From Caulobacter sp031457805 (GTDB lineage: Bacteria; Pseudomonadota; Alphaproteobacteria; Caulobacterales; Caulobacteraceae): a DNA stretch of 64,000 bases. The stretch lies in assembly GCF_031457805.1 (NCBI RefSeq), contig NZ_JAVDXI010000006.1, forward strand, positions 124,001 through 188,000, written 5' to 3'. Of this stretch, positions 44,128 to 52,068 are shown one piece after another. The notes below the pieces were generated by a model. It did no database searches. It saw nothing but the letters and a program-made list of their open reading frames with translations, and had not been told where the DNA came from. Made by a program: the position numbers and the translations under genes. Position 1 is the stretch's first letter; each line of letters opens with the position of its first letter.

Positions 44128-44862
44128 ATGCTTCGTCCCCTTGGATCGACAGTCGCCCTCGCCCTGATCCTCACTGCGTGCGCGAGCGCGCCGCAAGGCG
44201 GAGCCGCCGCACCCCTTGGTCTCGCCGAAGGGTCGGGTCCGGGACATGACCTCCATGGTCCGCAGCTTTTCATAAGCCCCGCTGGCGAACCGTTCCGCGC
44301 GCCTCCCAACGCGCCCTACCCCGTCGGAACATGGTTTTCCGGCGCGGACGGAAACCGGGACGGCGTGCTCAGCCGCGAAGAGTTCGTCGCCGACGCTCTG
44401 CGCTTCTTCGCGATCCTCGATGCGGATCGCAGCGGCGTGATCGACGGGTTTGAGGTGTCCGCCTACGAGAATCGGATTGCGCCAGAGATCCTCGGCGGGC
44501 CCGCGCCTGACACGCTGCGTCACGGACCGATGGGCAGCGGACAACAGGGCGGCGACGCGCCTCGGCGGGGACGACAGGGCGTGAGTGTGCTGCAAGGCGC
44601 GACGCTTTACGGTCTCATCGCCGAACCGCAGCCCGTGATGGCGTCCGACGGCGACTTCGACCGACGGATCACCCGCGACGAGGCCACGAAGGCCGCCAAG
44701 ACCCGCTTCGCGCTGCTGGACGCCGATAGAGATGGTCTGCTCCATCTTGCAGAACTGCCAGAGACCCCGGCGCAGAGGGGTTTGCGGCCTGGACGCAGCG
44801 GCGGGCCGGGACTGAATGGAAAGCGTGGTTCCGACGGTCGGGGCGGCGGTTCGCGCGGCTGA
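44128..44862 (+). CDS. EF-hand lipoprotein
   Basis: 244 residues starting with a lipoprotein signal (MLRPLGSTVALALILTACAS, lipobox LTAC). It carries at least three EF-hand loops: DGNRDGVLSREE, DADRSGVIDGFE and DADRDGLLHLAE. A fourth, DGDFDRRITRDE, is degenerate. Calcium is the likely ligand. The tail is Gly/Arg-rich. GGAGG precedes the ATG. It lies 115 bp after the histidine kinase gene on the same strand, so it may be a target or partner of that system at the envelope. Confidence 0.85.
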   Translation: MLRPLGSTVALALILTACASAPQGGAAAPLGLAEGSGPGHDLHGPQLFISPAGEPFRAPPNAPYPVGTWFSGADGNRDGVLSREEFVADALRFFAILDADRSGVIDGFEVSAYENRIAPEILGGPAPDTLRHGPMGSGQQGGDAPRRGRQGVSVLQGATLYGLIAEPQPVMASDGDFDRRITRDEATKAAKTRFALLDADRDGLLHLAELPETPAQRGLRPGRSGGPGLNGKRGSDGRGGGSRG

Positions 44863-45025
44863 TGGTTTCCCCGGCGATGACCGGCGATCTACTGCGCTTG
44901 AGAGGCTGTGGCGGGCCGACGCTGTCGTCTGCTGGAGATCGACAGAGGACAATTAGTCCGCCCAAGCGGTGAACCGAACGCGGCTTCACTGGTTACTTCA
45001 CTGGAACGCAGAGGAAACGACGCCA

Positions 45026-45178
45026 GTGACCGACCCCGACGCCCCGCCTCCGACCGAGCCCAAGCCGCCCGAGTACGAGCCCGGCGCCGTACCCGTCGAG
45101 GAGCCCCCGACCTCGCCACCGGTCGATCCCGGGGACGACCGTCCCTATGGCGTGGCTTCCCGCGCGTACCGCCTGTGA
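45026..45178 (+). CDS. Small proline/acid-rich protein, hypothetical
   Basis: A 50-residue frame from GTG at 45026 with GAGGA ten bases upstream; an ATG at 44969 would extend it by 19 residues that look unrelated. The composition is dominated by Pro, Asp, Glu and Val (TDPDAPPPTEPKPPEYEPGA), with no hydrophobic helix, so it should be disordered. Close to a KGG-motif gene on the same strand (23 bp). Unknown family; the biased composition makes chance coding less likely but not excluded. Confidence 0.5.
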   Translation: MTDPDAPPPTEPKPPEYEPGAVPVEEPPTSPPVDPGDDRPYGVASRAYRL

Positions 45179-45201
45179 CCAGTCCCCACTAGGAGCCTCA
45201 A

Positions 45202-45405
45202 ATGGACACCGATAGCGAACGTCCCCGCGGCCGTCGCGGTTTCGCCGCCATGGATCCCGAGCGCCGACGCGAGATCGCCAGAAAGGGCGGAGCTAGCGTG
45301 CCCAGCGAGAAACGCAGTTTCGCAAAGGATCGAGATCTGGCCGCCAACGCCGGTCGCAAGGGTGGATCATCCTCGCGTGGCGGGCGCGACGACCGCTCGC
45401 TCTAG
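45202..45405 (+). CDS. KGG-motif stress-type small protein
   Basis: 67 residues, highly charged. RGFAAMDPERRREIARKGGA and AANAGRKGGSSSRGG carry the conserved [RK]-K-G-G motifs of the KGG (GsiB/YciG, general-stress) family, whose members are hydrophilic and are thought to act in desiccation or general stress responses. AGGAG lies seven bases before the ATG. An intrinsic terminator shared with the convergent egtBD gene follows. Confidence 0.85.
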   Translation: MDTDSERPRGRRGFAAMDPERRREIARKGGASVPSEKRSFAKDRDLAANAGRKGGSSSRGGRDDRSL

Positions 45406-45419
45406 CCAGCGCCAAAAGC

Positions 45420-45455
45420 AAGACGCGCCGGCTCCCTGTGGAGCTGGCGCGTCTT
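45420..45455. terminator. Bidirectional intrinsic terminator between the KGG gene and egtBD
   Basis: A 16-bp stem (45420-45435 with 45440-45455, one G/T step) closes a 4-nt loop. AAGACGCGCC starts it and GGCGCGTCTT ends it. It lies between two convergent stops and can end both transcripts, though flanking T-runs are short. Confidence 0.8.
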
Positions 45456-45465
45456 CGCATGCGCG

Positions 45466-47622
45466 CTACGCCGCGAGAATGTAGATTGCGAAGGTCGGAT
45501 CTTCGTTGATCCAACGCTCAGCGATGGTCCAACCCGCCCGCGCGGCGATCGCCTCGAAGACCTCTGGCCGGTACTTGTAGGAATTCTCGGTGTGGATGGT
45601 CTCTCCAGCCGCGAAACGGAAACCATGGTCGCCCACCATGACGATCTGGTCCCCTTGGCTTTCCAGGTGCATCTCGATCCGACTCGCCTCGGCGTTCCAT
45701 ATCGCTCGATGCTCAAAGGCCTGGGGATCGAAGTTTCCACCCAAGGCCCGATTGATGTGGGAGAGGATGTTGCGATTGAAGGCCGCAGTCACGCCCTGGG
45801 CGTCATCATAGGCAGGCACGAGAACATCGGGACTCTTGGCGACGTCCGCACCGACGATGAACATCGCCCCCTCGCCCAAGAGCGTCCGCGCATGACGTAG
45901 AAGCGCCTCGGCCTCGTCCGGAGGGAAGTTCCCGATCGTCGATCCGGGGAAGAAGCCCACCGGGGCGCGGCCCTTCGCACCCTCGGGCAGATCCATGGCC
46001 CGCGTGAAGTCGTCGACCAGTGGCGCGATGACGAGCTCGGGATAGGCGCTTCGCAAGCTTTCGGCGGCTGCGTCCAGGGCGCTGGGGCTGATGTCGATGG
46101 GTGCGTAGACGGCCACCTGCGGCGCAGCGTCCAACAGGATGCGGGTCTTGGTGCTGGCCCCGCTACCGAACTCGACCAGCGCAGCGCCGTCCGGGATCAG
46201 CGCCGCCAGATGCGGCGCGATCTGCGAGAGCAGAGCGGTCTCGGTCCGGGTCAGATAGTACTCCGGGAGCTCGCAGATCGCCTCGAACAGGCGCGAACCC
46301 TCGGCGTCGTAGAAATACTTGGCGGGCAACGACTTCGGCTCGGCGGAAAGGCCCGCGACAACCTCATCGAGAAAGCGGTTGTCCCTCGTCACTGCTGACA
46401 ACCGATCGTCGTCTGCGAGGCGCACGCCCGCGAACATCCACCGGCTGCCGGGATGGAAGAAGTTGCGGTAGGTTATCCGCGAATGGCTAGGCGGCGTAGC
46501 GGAGCAGCCCCCGCGCAAGGTCATCTGGTTGACCATGAACTTGCCGTTGTACTCGCCCAGCGCGCCTGATCCTGGCCGGAAACCAGGGTATGGCGCATAG
46601 GCGCTGGAGGTCCATTGCCAGACCTCTCCAAAGAGCTGACGTGGCGCCGGTCCGCCCCCGGCGCTCGCAGCCGCCTCCCATTCGAACTCGGTGGGCAGGC
46701 GACGCCCAGACCAGGCGGCGAAGGCGGCGGCCTCGTAATAACTGACATGGACGACCGGTGCGTGCGGATCGACGGGCCGGCGGCCCTGCAGCGTCATCGT
46801 GCTCCAACCGTCCTGCTCACGCCGCCAATAGCCGGGCGCTTCCCAACCTTCGGCGCGCGCTAAGGCCCAGCCGTCGGACAGCCAGAACTCGACGCGGCTG
46901 TAGCCTCCTGCGGCCATAAAGGCCAACCAGTCGCTGTTGGTGACGAGACGATCGGCCAGCCGGAACGGCGCGACATAGGCCTTGTGGCGCGGCCTTTCGT
47001 TGTCGAAGGCGAAGCCCGTGTCACGCGCTCCGATCTCGACGAGACCGCCCGGGAACCGGTGAAATGTCTGCGGGCCCGGATCGACATGGCTCTTGGGCGT
47101 GGCGGGGAGGTAGGCGGGATTGAGCGGCGACTGGGCGAAGAGGTGTAGAATATCCATCAGGATCAGCTCTTGATGCTGCTCTTCATGTGCCAGACCAAGC
47201 TCAAGGCGCTCGCTAATCTCTGGCGTAGATCGACCAGCCAGCAGCCGCGCCATCGCTGCGTCGACATGGGCGCGATAAGCTCCGACCTCGGCCGCCGTGG
47301 GCCGGGTGAGCAGTCCCCGCTGAGGGCGCGGCTGCCTAGGCCCCACCGCCTCATAGTAAGAATTGAACAGGTAGCCAAAGGCGGGATCGTAGACTTGGTA
47401 GCCTGGCATGAAGGGCGTCAGCAGAAACGTCTCGAAGAACCAGGTGGTGTGCGCGCGATGCCATTTGGTCGGACTGGCGTCGGGCATTGACTGCGCGCTC
47501 TGGTCTTCCGGCGATAGCGGCGCGGCCAGGCTCTCAGTGCGACGCCGCACCGTGAAGTAGCGGTCCGCCAGGGTCTCAACGGCAGGGGCGAAGCCCACCA
47601 TGGGCATGTCGTCGGGGGTCAT
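45466..47622 (-). CDS. EgtB-EgtD fusion: ergothioneine sulfoxide synthase plus histidine N-alpha-trimethyltransferase
   Basis: 718 residues from the ATG at 47622 (AGGAG five bases upstream). Residues 1 to about 411 are EgtB: a DinB-type domain with PTKWHRAHTTWFFETFLL and iron ligands LAHEEQHQELILMDILH, then an FGE-like domain with RLPTEFEWEAAA, LFGEVWQWTSSAYAPYPGF and CSATPPSHSRITYRNFFHPG. Residues from about 412 (TRDNRFLDEVVAGLSAEPKS) are EgtD, with YYLTRTE, LVEFGSGASTKTRILLDAA, PIDISPSAL and FFPGSTIGNF for SAM. Together they trimethylate histidine and add a thiol donor sulfoxide on the way to ergothioneine. The genes are usually separate. Confidence 0.92.
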   Translation of the reverse strand: MTPDDMPMVGFAPAVETLADRYFTVRRRTESLAAPLSPEDQSAQSMPDASPTKWHRAHTTWFFETFLLTPFMPGYQVYDPAFGYLFNSYYEAVGPRQPRPQRGLLTRPTAAEVGAYRAHVDAAMARLLAGRSTPEISERLELGLAHEEQHQELILMDILHLFAQSPLNPAYLPATPKSHVDPGPQTFHRFPGGLVEIGARDTGFAFDNERPRHKAYVAPFRLADRLVTNSDWLAFMAAGGYSRVEFWLSDGWALARAEGWEAPGYWRREQDGWSTMTLQGRRPVDPHAPVVHVSYYEAAAFAAWSGRRLPTEFEWEAAASAGGGPAPRQLFGEVWQWTSSAYAPYPGFRPGSGALGEYNGKFMVNQMTLRGGCSATPPSHSRITYRNFFHPGSRWMFAGVRLADDDRLSAVTRDNRFLDEVVAGLSAEPKSLPAKYFYDAEGSRLFEAICELPEYYLTRTETALLSQIAPHLAALIPDGAALVEFGSGASTKTRILLDAAPQVAVYAPIDISPSALDAAAESLRSAYPELVIAPLVDDFTRAMDLPEGAKGRAPVGFFPGSTIGNFPPDEAEALLRHARTLLGEGAMFIVGADVAKSPDVLVPAYDDAQGVTAAFNRNILSHINRALGGNFDPQAFEHRAIWNAEASRIEMHLESQGDQIVMVGDHGFRFAAGETIHTENSYKYRPEVFEAIAARAGWTIAERWINEDPTFAIYILAA

Positions 47623-47767
47623 GGGCGCTCCTGAAGGGCCAGCCAGCATCGCCGACGCCCAGCGACGACAACGTTCCGAGACCTTCACTGTTCCGGAGCG
47701 CGTATTGAAGGCGGCAAGAGCGCGACTGCTGACAGAGCGCGGCAGCAACCTGGACTAGCCGACGGGC

Positions 47768-48400
47768 TCAGTCCTCGGACGCACCATCCAGAAGCCCGCT
47801 GATCATCGCCTGCAGAACCTCCGTCGCCCGCTTGGGTGAAAGATCCTGGTCGCGACGCAGCCTGTTCCAGGCGTCGAAGCTGAGAAGCATGTCGATGCCT
47901 TCAAAGCGCACCCGGTCCTTGGCGATTTCCGGCGGCAATTGGCGACGCAGGATTTCGCGCGAAATCTCCACCATCTTGGTGTTATCGGCCACCAACGTCG
48001 GCGAACTGTGACGGAGGACCTCGGAGGCGCGCTTGAAGGGCGCGATCCGCTCGTAGGCCCATCCGCGCCGTTCAACGAGCTCCAGCACCCGGTCGCGCCA
48101 AGTCGTCCCCTTGAACGGGGTGTGGACCAGCGACATGAGCTCGGCTTCGATCACCGCCGACATCTCGAGATAGAGGCTCTCAAGGTCCTTGAAATGGCGG
48201 AACACGGTGCGCAGGCCAACGTCGGCGCGCGTCGCCACCAGCTCGGCGGAGGGCGAGATGTCCCCCTCACGGACCAGATCGAGCATGGCCTGCACGATCC
48301 GGGCCCGGCTGTCCTGCGACCGTCGGCGGCGACCATCCGCAGCGGGGACTTCGGGCTCGATATCAGCCCCCGCTCGAAGATAGCGCGGCGCGGAACTCAC
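47768..48400 (-). CDS. TetR family regulator of the sulfatase/dehalogenase region
   Basis: 210 residues from a GTG at 48400, nine bases after an AGAGG ribosome binding site; a TTG at 48409 sits directly on that site and is less likely. The HTH SPSAELVATRADVGLRTVFR followed by HFKDLESLYLEM is TetR-like, and the C-terminal half is an all-helical ligand domain. No transcriptional overlap with the next gene. It is the nearest regulator to the catabolic island at 48.4-55.1 kb, and its own leader lacks the TATTGACA-type element found there. Confidence 0.82.
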   Translation of the reverse strand: MSSAPRYLRAGADIEPEVPAADGRRRRSQDSRARIVQAMLDLVREGDISPSAELVATRADVGLRTVFRHFKDLESLYLEMSAVIEAELMSLVHTPFKGTTWRDRVLELVERRGWAYERIAPFKRASEVLRHSSPTLVADNTKMVEISREILRRQLPPEIAKDRVRFEGIDMLLSFDAWNRLRRDQDLSPKRATEVLQAMISGLLDGASED

Positions 48401-48466
48401 GAACGGCAACCTCTTTCTATTCCGGCTCCTGCTTAGCCCTGCGACCGGCGCGGGGCCAAGTCCAAT

Positions 48467-49558
48467 CTAGAGGGCGAGCAAGCGGTTAGACCACTTGATC
48501 TCTTTTGAGCCGACGGGCAGCGAGGCGAAGTCCCCATCTCGGCCGACCTTGATGGGACCGTCAAAGATCTCGCGCGAGCGGCCTAGGAACGGACCATCCA
48601 GCGCACGCACCGGCAGCGGCGGGATAATGTGATAGAACATCAGCGCGCCCACGCCCGCCGTCTTGGCCTCTCGGGCCGCGACCTCGGGGGCGGTGTGATA
48701 GTCGAGAATGTCGTGGAAGATCTTGGCGTAGTTATCGCGTCCGATCTTGTCGGCGACCTCTTTTTGGACGGCGACGAGGTTTGGAGCCAAGCCTTCGTGC
48801 AGCAGCAGATCCGCGCCCTTTGCGGCCTTGACCAGCCGGTCTGAAGGACCGGTGTCGCCGCTGATCACGACGCTGCGGCCCTTGTATTCGAAGCGATAAC
48901 CGACCGCGCCTTCGACCGGATGGTGCGCCACCGGGAAGGCCCAGACCTTCAGGTCAGGCTTTTCCAGCACCAGCACATCGGGCGCCGCCGGATCGGCCAC
49001 GAAGGCGCGCGGCTCGCCGCCGAAGCCTGATGGCGGCGCGACGGCCTCGCCATGGTGGGCGATGCGGTAGCCCCGGTCCAGCGCATAGGCCTGTTGGAAG
49101 CCCTCAACCACCTGCTCCAGCCCCTGCGGGCCATAGACCGGCGTCGGCGTCTTGGACGCCCCGCTCGCCCATCGCTGCAGCATCAGCTCACCGAGATCGG
49201 CGATGTGATCGGAGTGGTAGTGAGTGATGAACAGCGCGGTGACGCGCGGCGGCGGCATGTTCATCAGCAGCAGATTGCGGGTCGAACCGGACCCGGAGTC
49301 GACGACGAACAGGTCCTTGCCGGCGACCACCGCCACGCAAGGCCCCGACCGCAGCGGATCGGCCATTGGCGAGCCGGCGCCGCAGAGGCCCACGTGCAGG
49401 CCGTCGGGCAGATCCTTCATCGTGTCGACGGCCAGAACCTGCTCATAGACCTTGCGCATGGCGGCCTGCGCCAGGCGCTCACGCATGAGCCAGGCCGTTC
49501 CCAGCCCCACCGCAATCACGCCCGCCGCGACTCCCAATCCGATCCAGACCTTGCGCAT
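48467..49558 (-). CDS. Exported MBL-fold metallohydrolase (RNase Z/AtsA-like)
   Basis: 363 residues. An N-terminal hydrophobic segment (VWIGLGVAAGVIAVGLGTAW) anchors or exports it. The metal motif ITHYHSDHIADLGELMLQRW has HxHxDH, and GYRFEYKGRSVVISGDTGPS and HIIPPLPV supply the later ligands. This is the branch that includes RNase Z-like proteins and metallo-type arylsulfatases (AtsA). The periplasmic location suggests hydrolysis of a small ester rather than RNA. GGAGAAGG precedes the ATG. It is divergent from the dehalogenase gene across an 86-bp gap holding a shared element. Confidence 0.85.
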   Translation of the reverse strand: MRKVWIGLGVAAGVIAVGLGTAWLMRERLAQAAMRKVYEQVLAVDTMKDLPDGLHVGLCGAGSPMADPLRSGPCVAVVAGKDLFVVDSGSGSTRNLLLMNMPPPRVTALFITHYHSDHIADLGELMLQRWASGASKTPTPVYGPQGLEQVVEGFQQAYALDRGYRIAHHGEAVAPPSGFGGEPRAFVADPAAPDVLVLEKPDLKVWAFPVAHHPVEGAVGYRFEYKGRSVVISGDTGPSDRLVKAAKGADLLLHEGLAPNLVAVQKEVADKIGRDNYAKIFHDILDYHTAPEVAAREAKTAGVGALMFYHIIPPLPVRALDGPFLGRSREIFDGPIKVGRDGDFASLPVGSKEIKWSNRLLAL

Positions 49559-49599
49559 GCGCCTTCTCCATCTCGTCCTTGACCCATAGGCGTCATAAT

Positions 49600-49618
49600 G
49601 GCACGCATAGTGTCAATA
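49600..49618 (-). promoter_or_regulatory. TATTGACA-N5-CGTGCC element, promoter-like, upstream of the MBL-fold gene
   Basis: On the minus strand TATTGACACTATGCGTGCC contains a TTGACA -35. A closely similar 19-mer (15 of 19 identical) occurs on the plus strand at 53746-53764 before the tandem DsbA gene. The two copies bracket the same group of genes. Confidence 0.5.
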
Positions 49619-49644
49619 CAAATCTCAAGGGTCGGAGAAATCCC

Positions 49645-50553
49645 ATGGACGTGTTGCGGACGCCGGATGCTCGGTTCGAAGGCTTGACCGATTGGCCCTA
49701 CGCGCCGCGCTACAACGAGGTGACCGACGCCGATGGCACGGCGCTGCGCATCCATCACGTGGATGAAGGTCCCGAGGATCAGCGCCCCATCCTGTTGATG
49801 CATGGCGAGCCGTCGTGGGCCTATCTCTACCGAAAGGTGATCGCTGAACTGGTCGCCAAGGGACATCGCGTCGTCGCCCCGGATCTCGTCGGCTTCGGCC
49901 GCTCCGACAAGCCGGCCAAGCGCACCGACTATACCTACGAGCGGCACGTGGCCTGGATGCGCGCCTGGCTGGAACAGAACGACCTCAAGGACATCGTCCT
50001 GTTCTGCCAGGACTGGGGCGGCCTGATCGGCCTGCGCCTAGTGGCCGCCTTCCCGGAGCGGTTCTCAGCGGTCGTGGTCTCCAACACCGGCCTGCCGATC
50101 GGCGTGGGCAAGAGCGAGGGTTTCGAGGCCTGGCTGAACTTCAGCCAGAACACGCCGGAACTGCCGGTGGGCTTCATCCTGAATGGCGGCACGGCCCGCG
50201 ATCTGTCGGACGCCGAGCGCGCAGCCTATGACGCGCCGTTCCCGGACGAGCGCTACAAGGAAGGCGCGCGGATCTTCCCCGCCCTGGTCCCGATCACCTC
50301 CGAACACGCCTCGGTCGAGGAGAACAAGGCCGCCTGGGCTGTGCTGGAACAGTTTGAAAAGCCCTTCGTAACCGCCTTCAGCGACGCCGATCCGATCACG
50401 CGGGGCGGCGAGGCGATGTTCCTGGCCCGCGTGCCCGGAACCAAGAGCGTGGCGCATACGACGCTGAAGGGCGGCCACTTCGTGCAGGAAGACAGCCCGG
50501 TCGAGATCGCCGCCCTGCTGGACGGCCTGGTCGCCAGCCTGCCTCAATCCTAA
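49645..50553 (+). CDS. Haloalkane dehalogenase-like alpha/beta hydrolase
   Basis: 302 residues from the ATG at 49645 (GGAG seven bases upstream). VLRTPDARFEGLTDWPYAPR is the classical haloalkane dehalogenase N-terminus. HGEPSWAYLYR gives the oxyanion hole/Trp halide site, FCQDWGGLIGLRL has nucleophile D123, and the C-terminal TTLKGGHFVQED has the base histidine. Close to the DhlA/DmlA subgroup, which cleaves carbon-halogen bonds by an aspartyl ester. Activity on a halide is inferred from these residues only. Followed after 14 bp by a DUF1330 gene. Confidence 0.88.
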   Translation: MDVLRTPDARFEGLTDWPYAPRYNEVTDADGTALRIHHVDEGPEDQRPILLMHGEPSWAYLYRKVIAELVAKGHRVVAPDLVGFGRSDKPAKRTDYTYERHVAWMRAWLEQNDLKDIVLFCQDWGGLIGLRLVAAFPERFSAVVVSNTGLPIGVGKSEGFEAWLNFSQNTPELPVGFILNGGTARDLSDAERAAYDAPFPDERYKEGARIFPALVPITSEHASVEENKAAWAVLEQFEKPFVTAFSDADPITRGGEAMFLARVPGTKSVAHTTLKGGHFVQEDSPVEIAALLDGLVASLPQS

Positions 50554-50567
50554 ACCGGAGCGTTTCG

Positions 50568-51047
50568 ATGAAGGTCGTCAACACCGTCTTCCCCAGCCCC
50601 GAACAGTTCCAGGAGTTCTTCGGCGCCCCGGACGATGGTCCGTTCGTCATGGTCAACCTCCTGAAGTTCAAGGAAAAGGCTGAGTACGCCGACGGCTCTG
50701 AGCCCGAACTGTCAGGGCGTGAGGCCTACGCCCGCTACGGCGCGGTGGTGTCCGGCCTCGTCGAGGCGCTCGGGGGTCGTATCCGCTACAGCGGCGCTGT
50801 CACGGGCCTGCTGTTGGGCGAGGTCGAGGAGATGTGGGACGCCGTGGCCCTGGCCGAGTACCCGTCCCTCGCCGCCTTTCAGGCCATGGCCCTGTCGCCG
50901 GAGATGCACGCGATCGAGCACCACCGGAAGGCGGGTCTTGCGGGACAGTTGAACATCCGTACCCGCCCCGCGCCAGGGTTTGAACCGCTGGGCGTGCATG
51001 ACATCCAGCGCCTCTGGAAGCCGGAAAAGGCCAATGCGGTGAACTGA
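50568..51047 (+). CDS. DUF1330 family protein
   Basis: 159 residues. An N-terminal addition precedes the dimeric alpha+beta ferredoxin-like core: DGPFVMVNLLKFKEKAEYAD, EAYARYGAVVSGLVEALGGR and VALAEYPSLAAFQAMALSPE. Such small barrels occur as monooxygenase- or isomerase-like partners in catabolic clusters. The GGAG before the ATG is good, and the spacing from the dehalogenase gene is 14 bp, so the two form a unit. The stop is 4 bp from the convergent FGE gene. Confidence 0.82.
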   Translation: MKVVNTVFPSPEQFQEFFGAPDDGPFVMVNLLKFKEKAEYADGSEPELSGREAYARYGAVVSGLVEALGGRIRYSGAVTGLLLGEVEEMWDAVALAEYPSLAAFQAMALSPEMHAIEHHRKAGLAGQLNIRTRPAPGFEPLGVHDIQRLWKPEKANAVN

Positions 51048-51051
51048 GCGC

Positions 51052-52068
51052 TCAGCGCGCGGCGCGGAGCACGGTGCGGAAGCCCACGTGCGACGCGCCG
51101 CTGTCCGGCGGCCCCGGCGTTCGCGCGGCGGGCCGATAGCGGAAGCAGTAGTCGTCCGCGCACAGGAACGAGCCGCCCTTGACCACGTGCTTGGGCGTGT
51201 TCGGGTCTTCTGGATCGAGCGCGCGGGCCTCGGGCGGTCCGCCCGTCTCAAGGACGCTGACCGGATCGAGGCCCGGCTTGAACCAGTCGCGGGTCCACTC
51301 CCAGACATTGCCGGCCATGTCCCGCAGGCCATAGCCGTTGGGTGGGAAGCACCCCACCGGCGCGGGCTTGGCCTTGAAGCCGTCATTCCCCAGATCCTGG
51401 GCCGGAAAGACGCCCTGCCAGGTGTTGGCGCGCGGCTTGGCGGGATCCTGCGCGTCGTCGCCCCAGGTGTATCGCTTGCCGATAAGCCCACCACGCGCGG
51501 CGTACTCCCATTCCGCCTCGGTTGGCAGGTCGCGGCCCAGCCATTTGGCGTAGGCCATGGCGTCCTCCCACGCGATGTGGACGACGGGCCAGGCGTCTTT
51601 CCCGCGGATATTGGAGCCTGGACCTTCCGGATGGCGCCAGTCGGCGCCAGGGATCACCCGCCACCATTGGGAAGGATCGTCCGACCTCGCCCCCTTCGCC
51701 CCCACGAAGACGAGCGAGGCCGGACGCCGCTGCGCCGCCGGCACGTGGGCGTAGCGCGCGGGGTCGAGCGGCCGTTCGGCCACGGTGCGATAACCCGTGG
51801 CCTCCACGAACCGCGCGAAGGCCGCGTTGGTGACTTCGGTCTGATCGATCCAGAACGGCGCGACCTTCACCGTCTGGGGCGGCCCCTCCTCGGGGCGCAG
51901 CGGCGCCGCGCCCATCTGGAAGTCCCCGCCCGCCAGTCGGACCATACCCGCTGTGCGGTTCTGGGGATCAGGAACCACTAGGTCAGCCAGGCAAGCCTTG
52001 GGCGCAGGCCGGCCGCAGCCGGCTAACGCCAGGACCGCGAGGACGGGAAGCGCCGTCAGTTTTCCCAA
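51052..52068 (-). CDS. Lipoprotein formylglycine-generating enzyme (sulfatase maturase)
   Basis: 338 residues from a TTG at 52068 that overlaps the sulfatase stop by 13 bp; the longer frame (to 52149) lies inside the sulfatase. The N-terminus (TALPVLAVLALAGCG) is a lipoprotein signal. The FGE domain starts at GMVRLAGGDFQMG, with DQTEVTNAAFARFVEATGY, RDLPTEAEWEYAARGG and NVWEWTRDWF, and keeps the active-site cysteine pair in GGSFLCADDYCFRYRPAAR (C303 and C308). This pair marks true sulfatase-maturing FGE rather than EgtB or unknown SUMF proteins. It oxidises the sulfatase cysteine to formylglycine, apparently outside the cytoplasm. Confidence 0.88.
   Translation of the reverse strand: MGKLTALPVLAVLALAGCGRPAPKACLADLVVPDPQNRTAGMVRLAGGDFQMGAAPLRPEEGPPQTVKVAPFWIDQTEVTNAAFARFVEATGYRTVAERPLDPARYAHVPAAQRRPASLVFVGAKGARSDDPSQWWRVIPGADWRHPEGPGSNIRGKDAWPVVHIAWEDAMAYAKWLGRDLPTEAEWEYAARGGLIGKRYTWGDDAQDPAKPRANTWQGVFPAQDLGNDGFKAKPAPVGCFPPNGYGLRDMAGNVWEWTRDWFKPGLDPVSVLETGGPPEARALDPEDPNTPKHVVKGGSFLCADDYCFRYRPAARTPGPPDSGASHVGFRTVLRAAR

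Noticed and set aside
51383..51667. Second frames inside the FGE gene
   Set aside because: Fragmentary and Arg-rich; the FGE frame keeps all family motifs.
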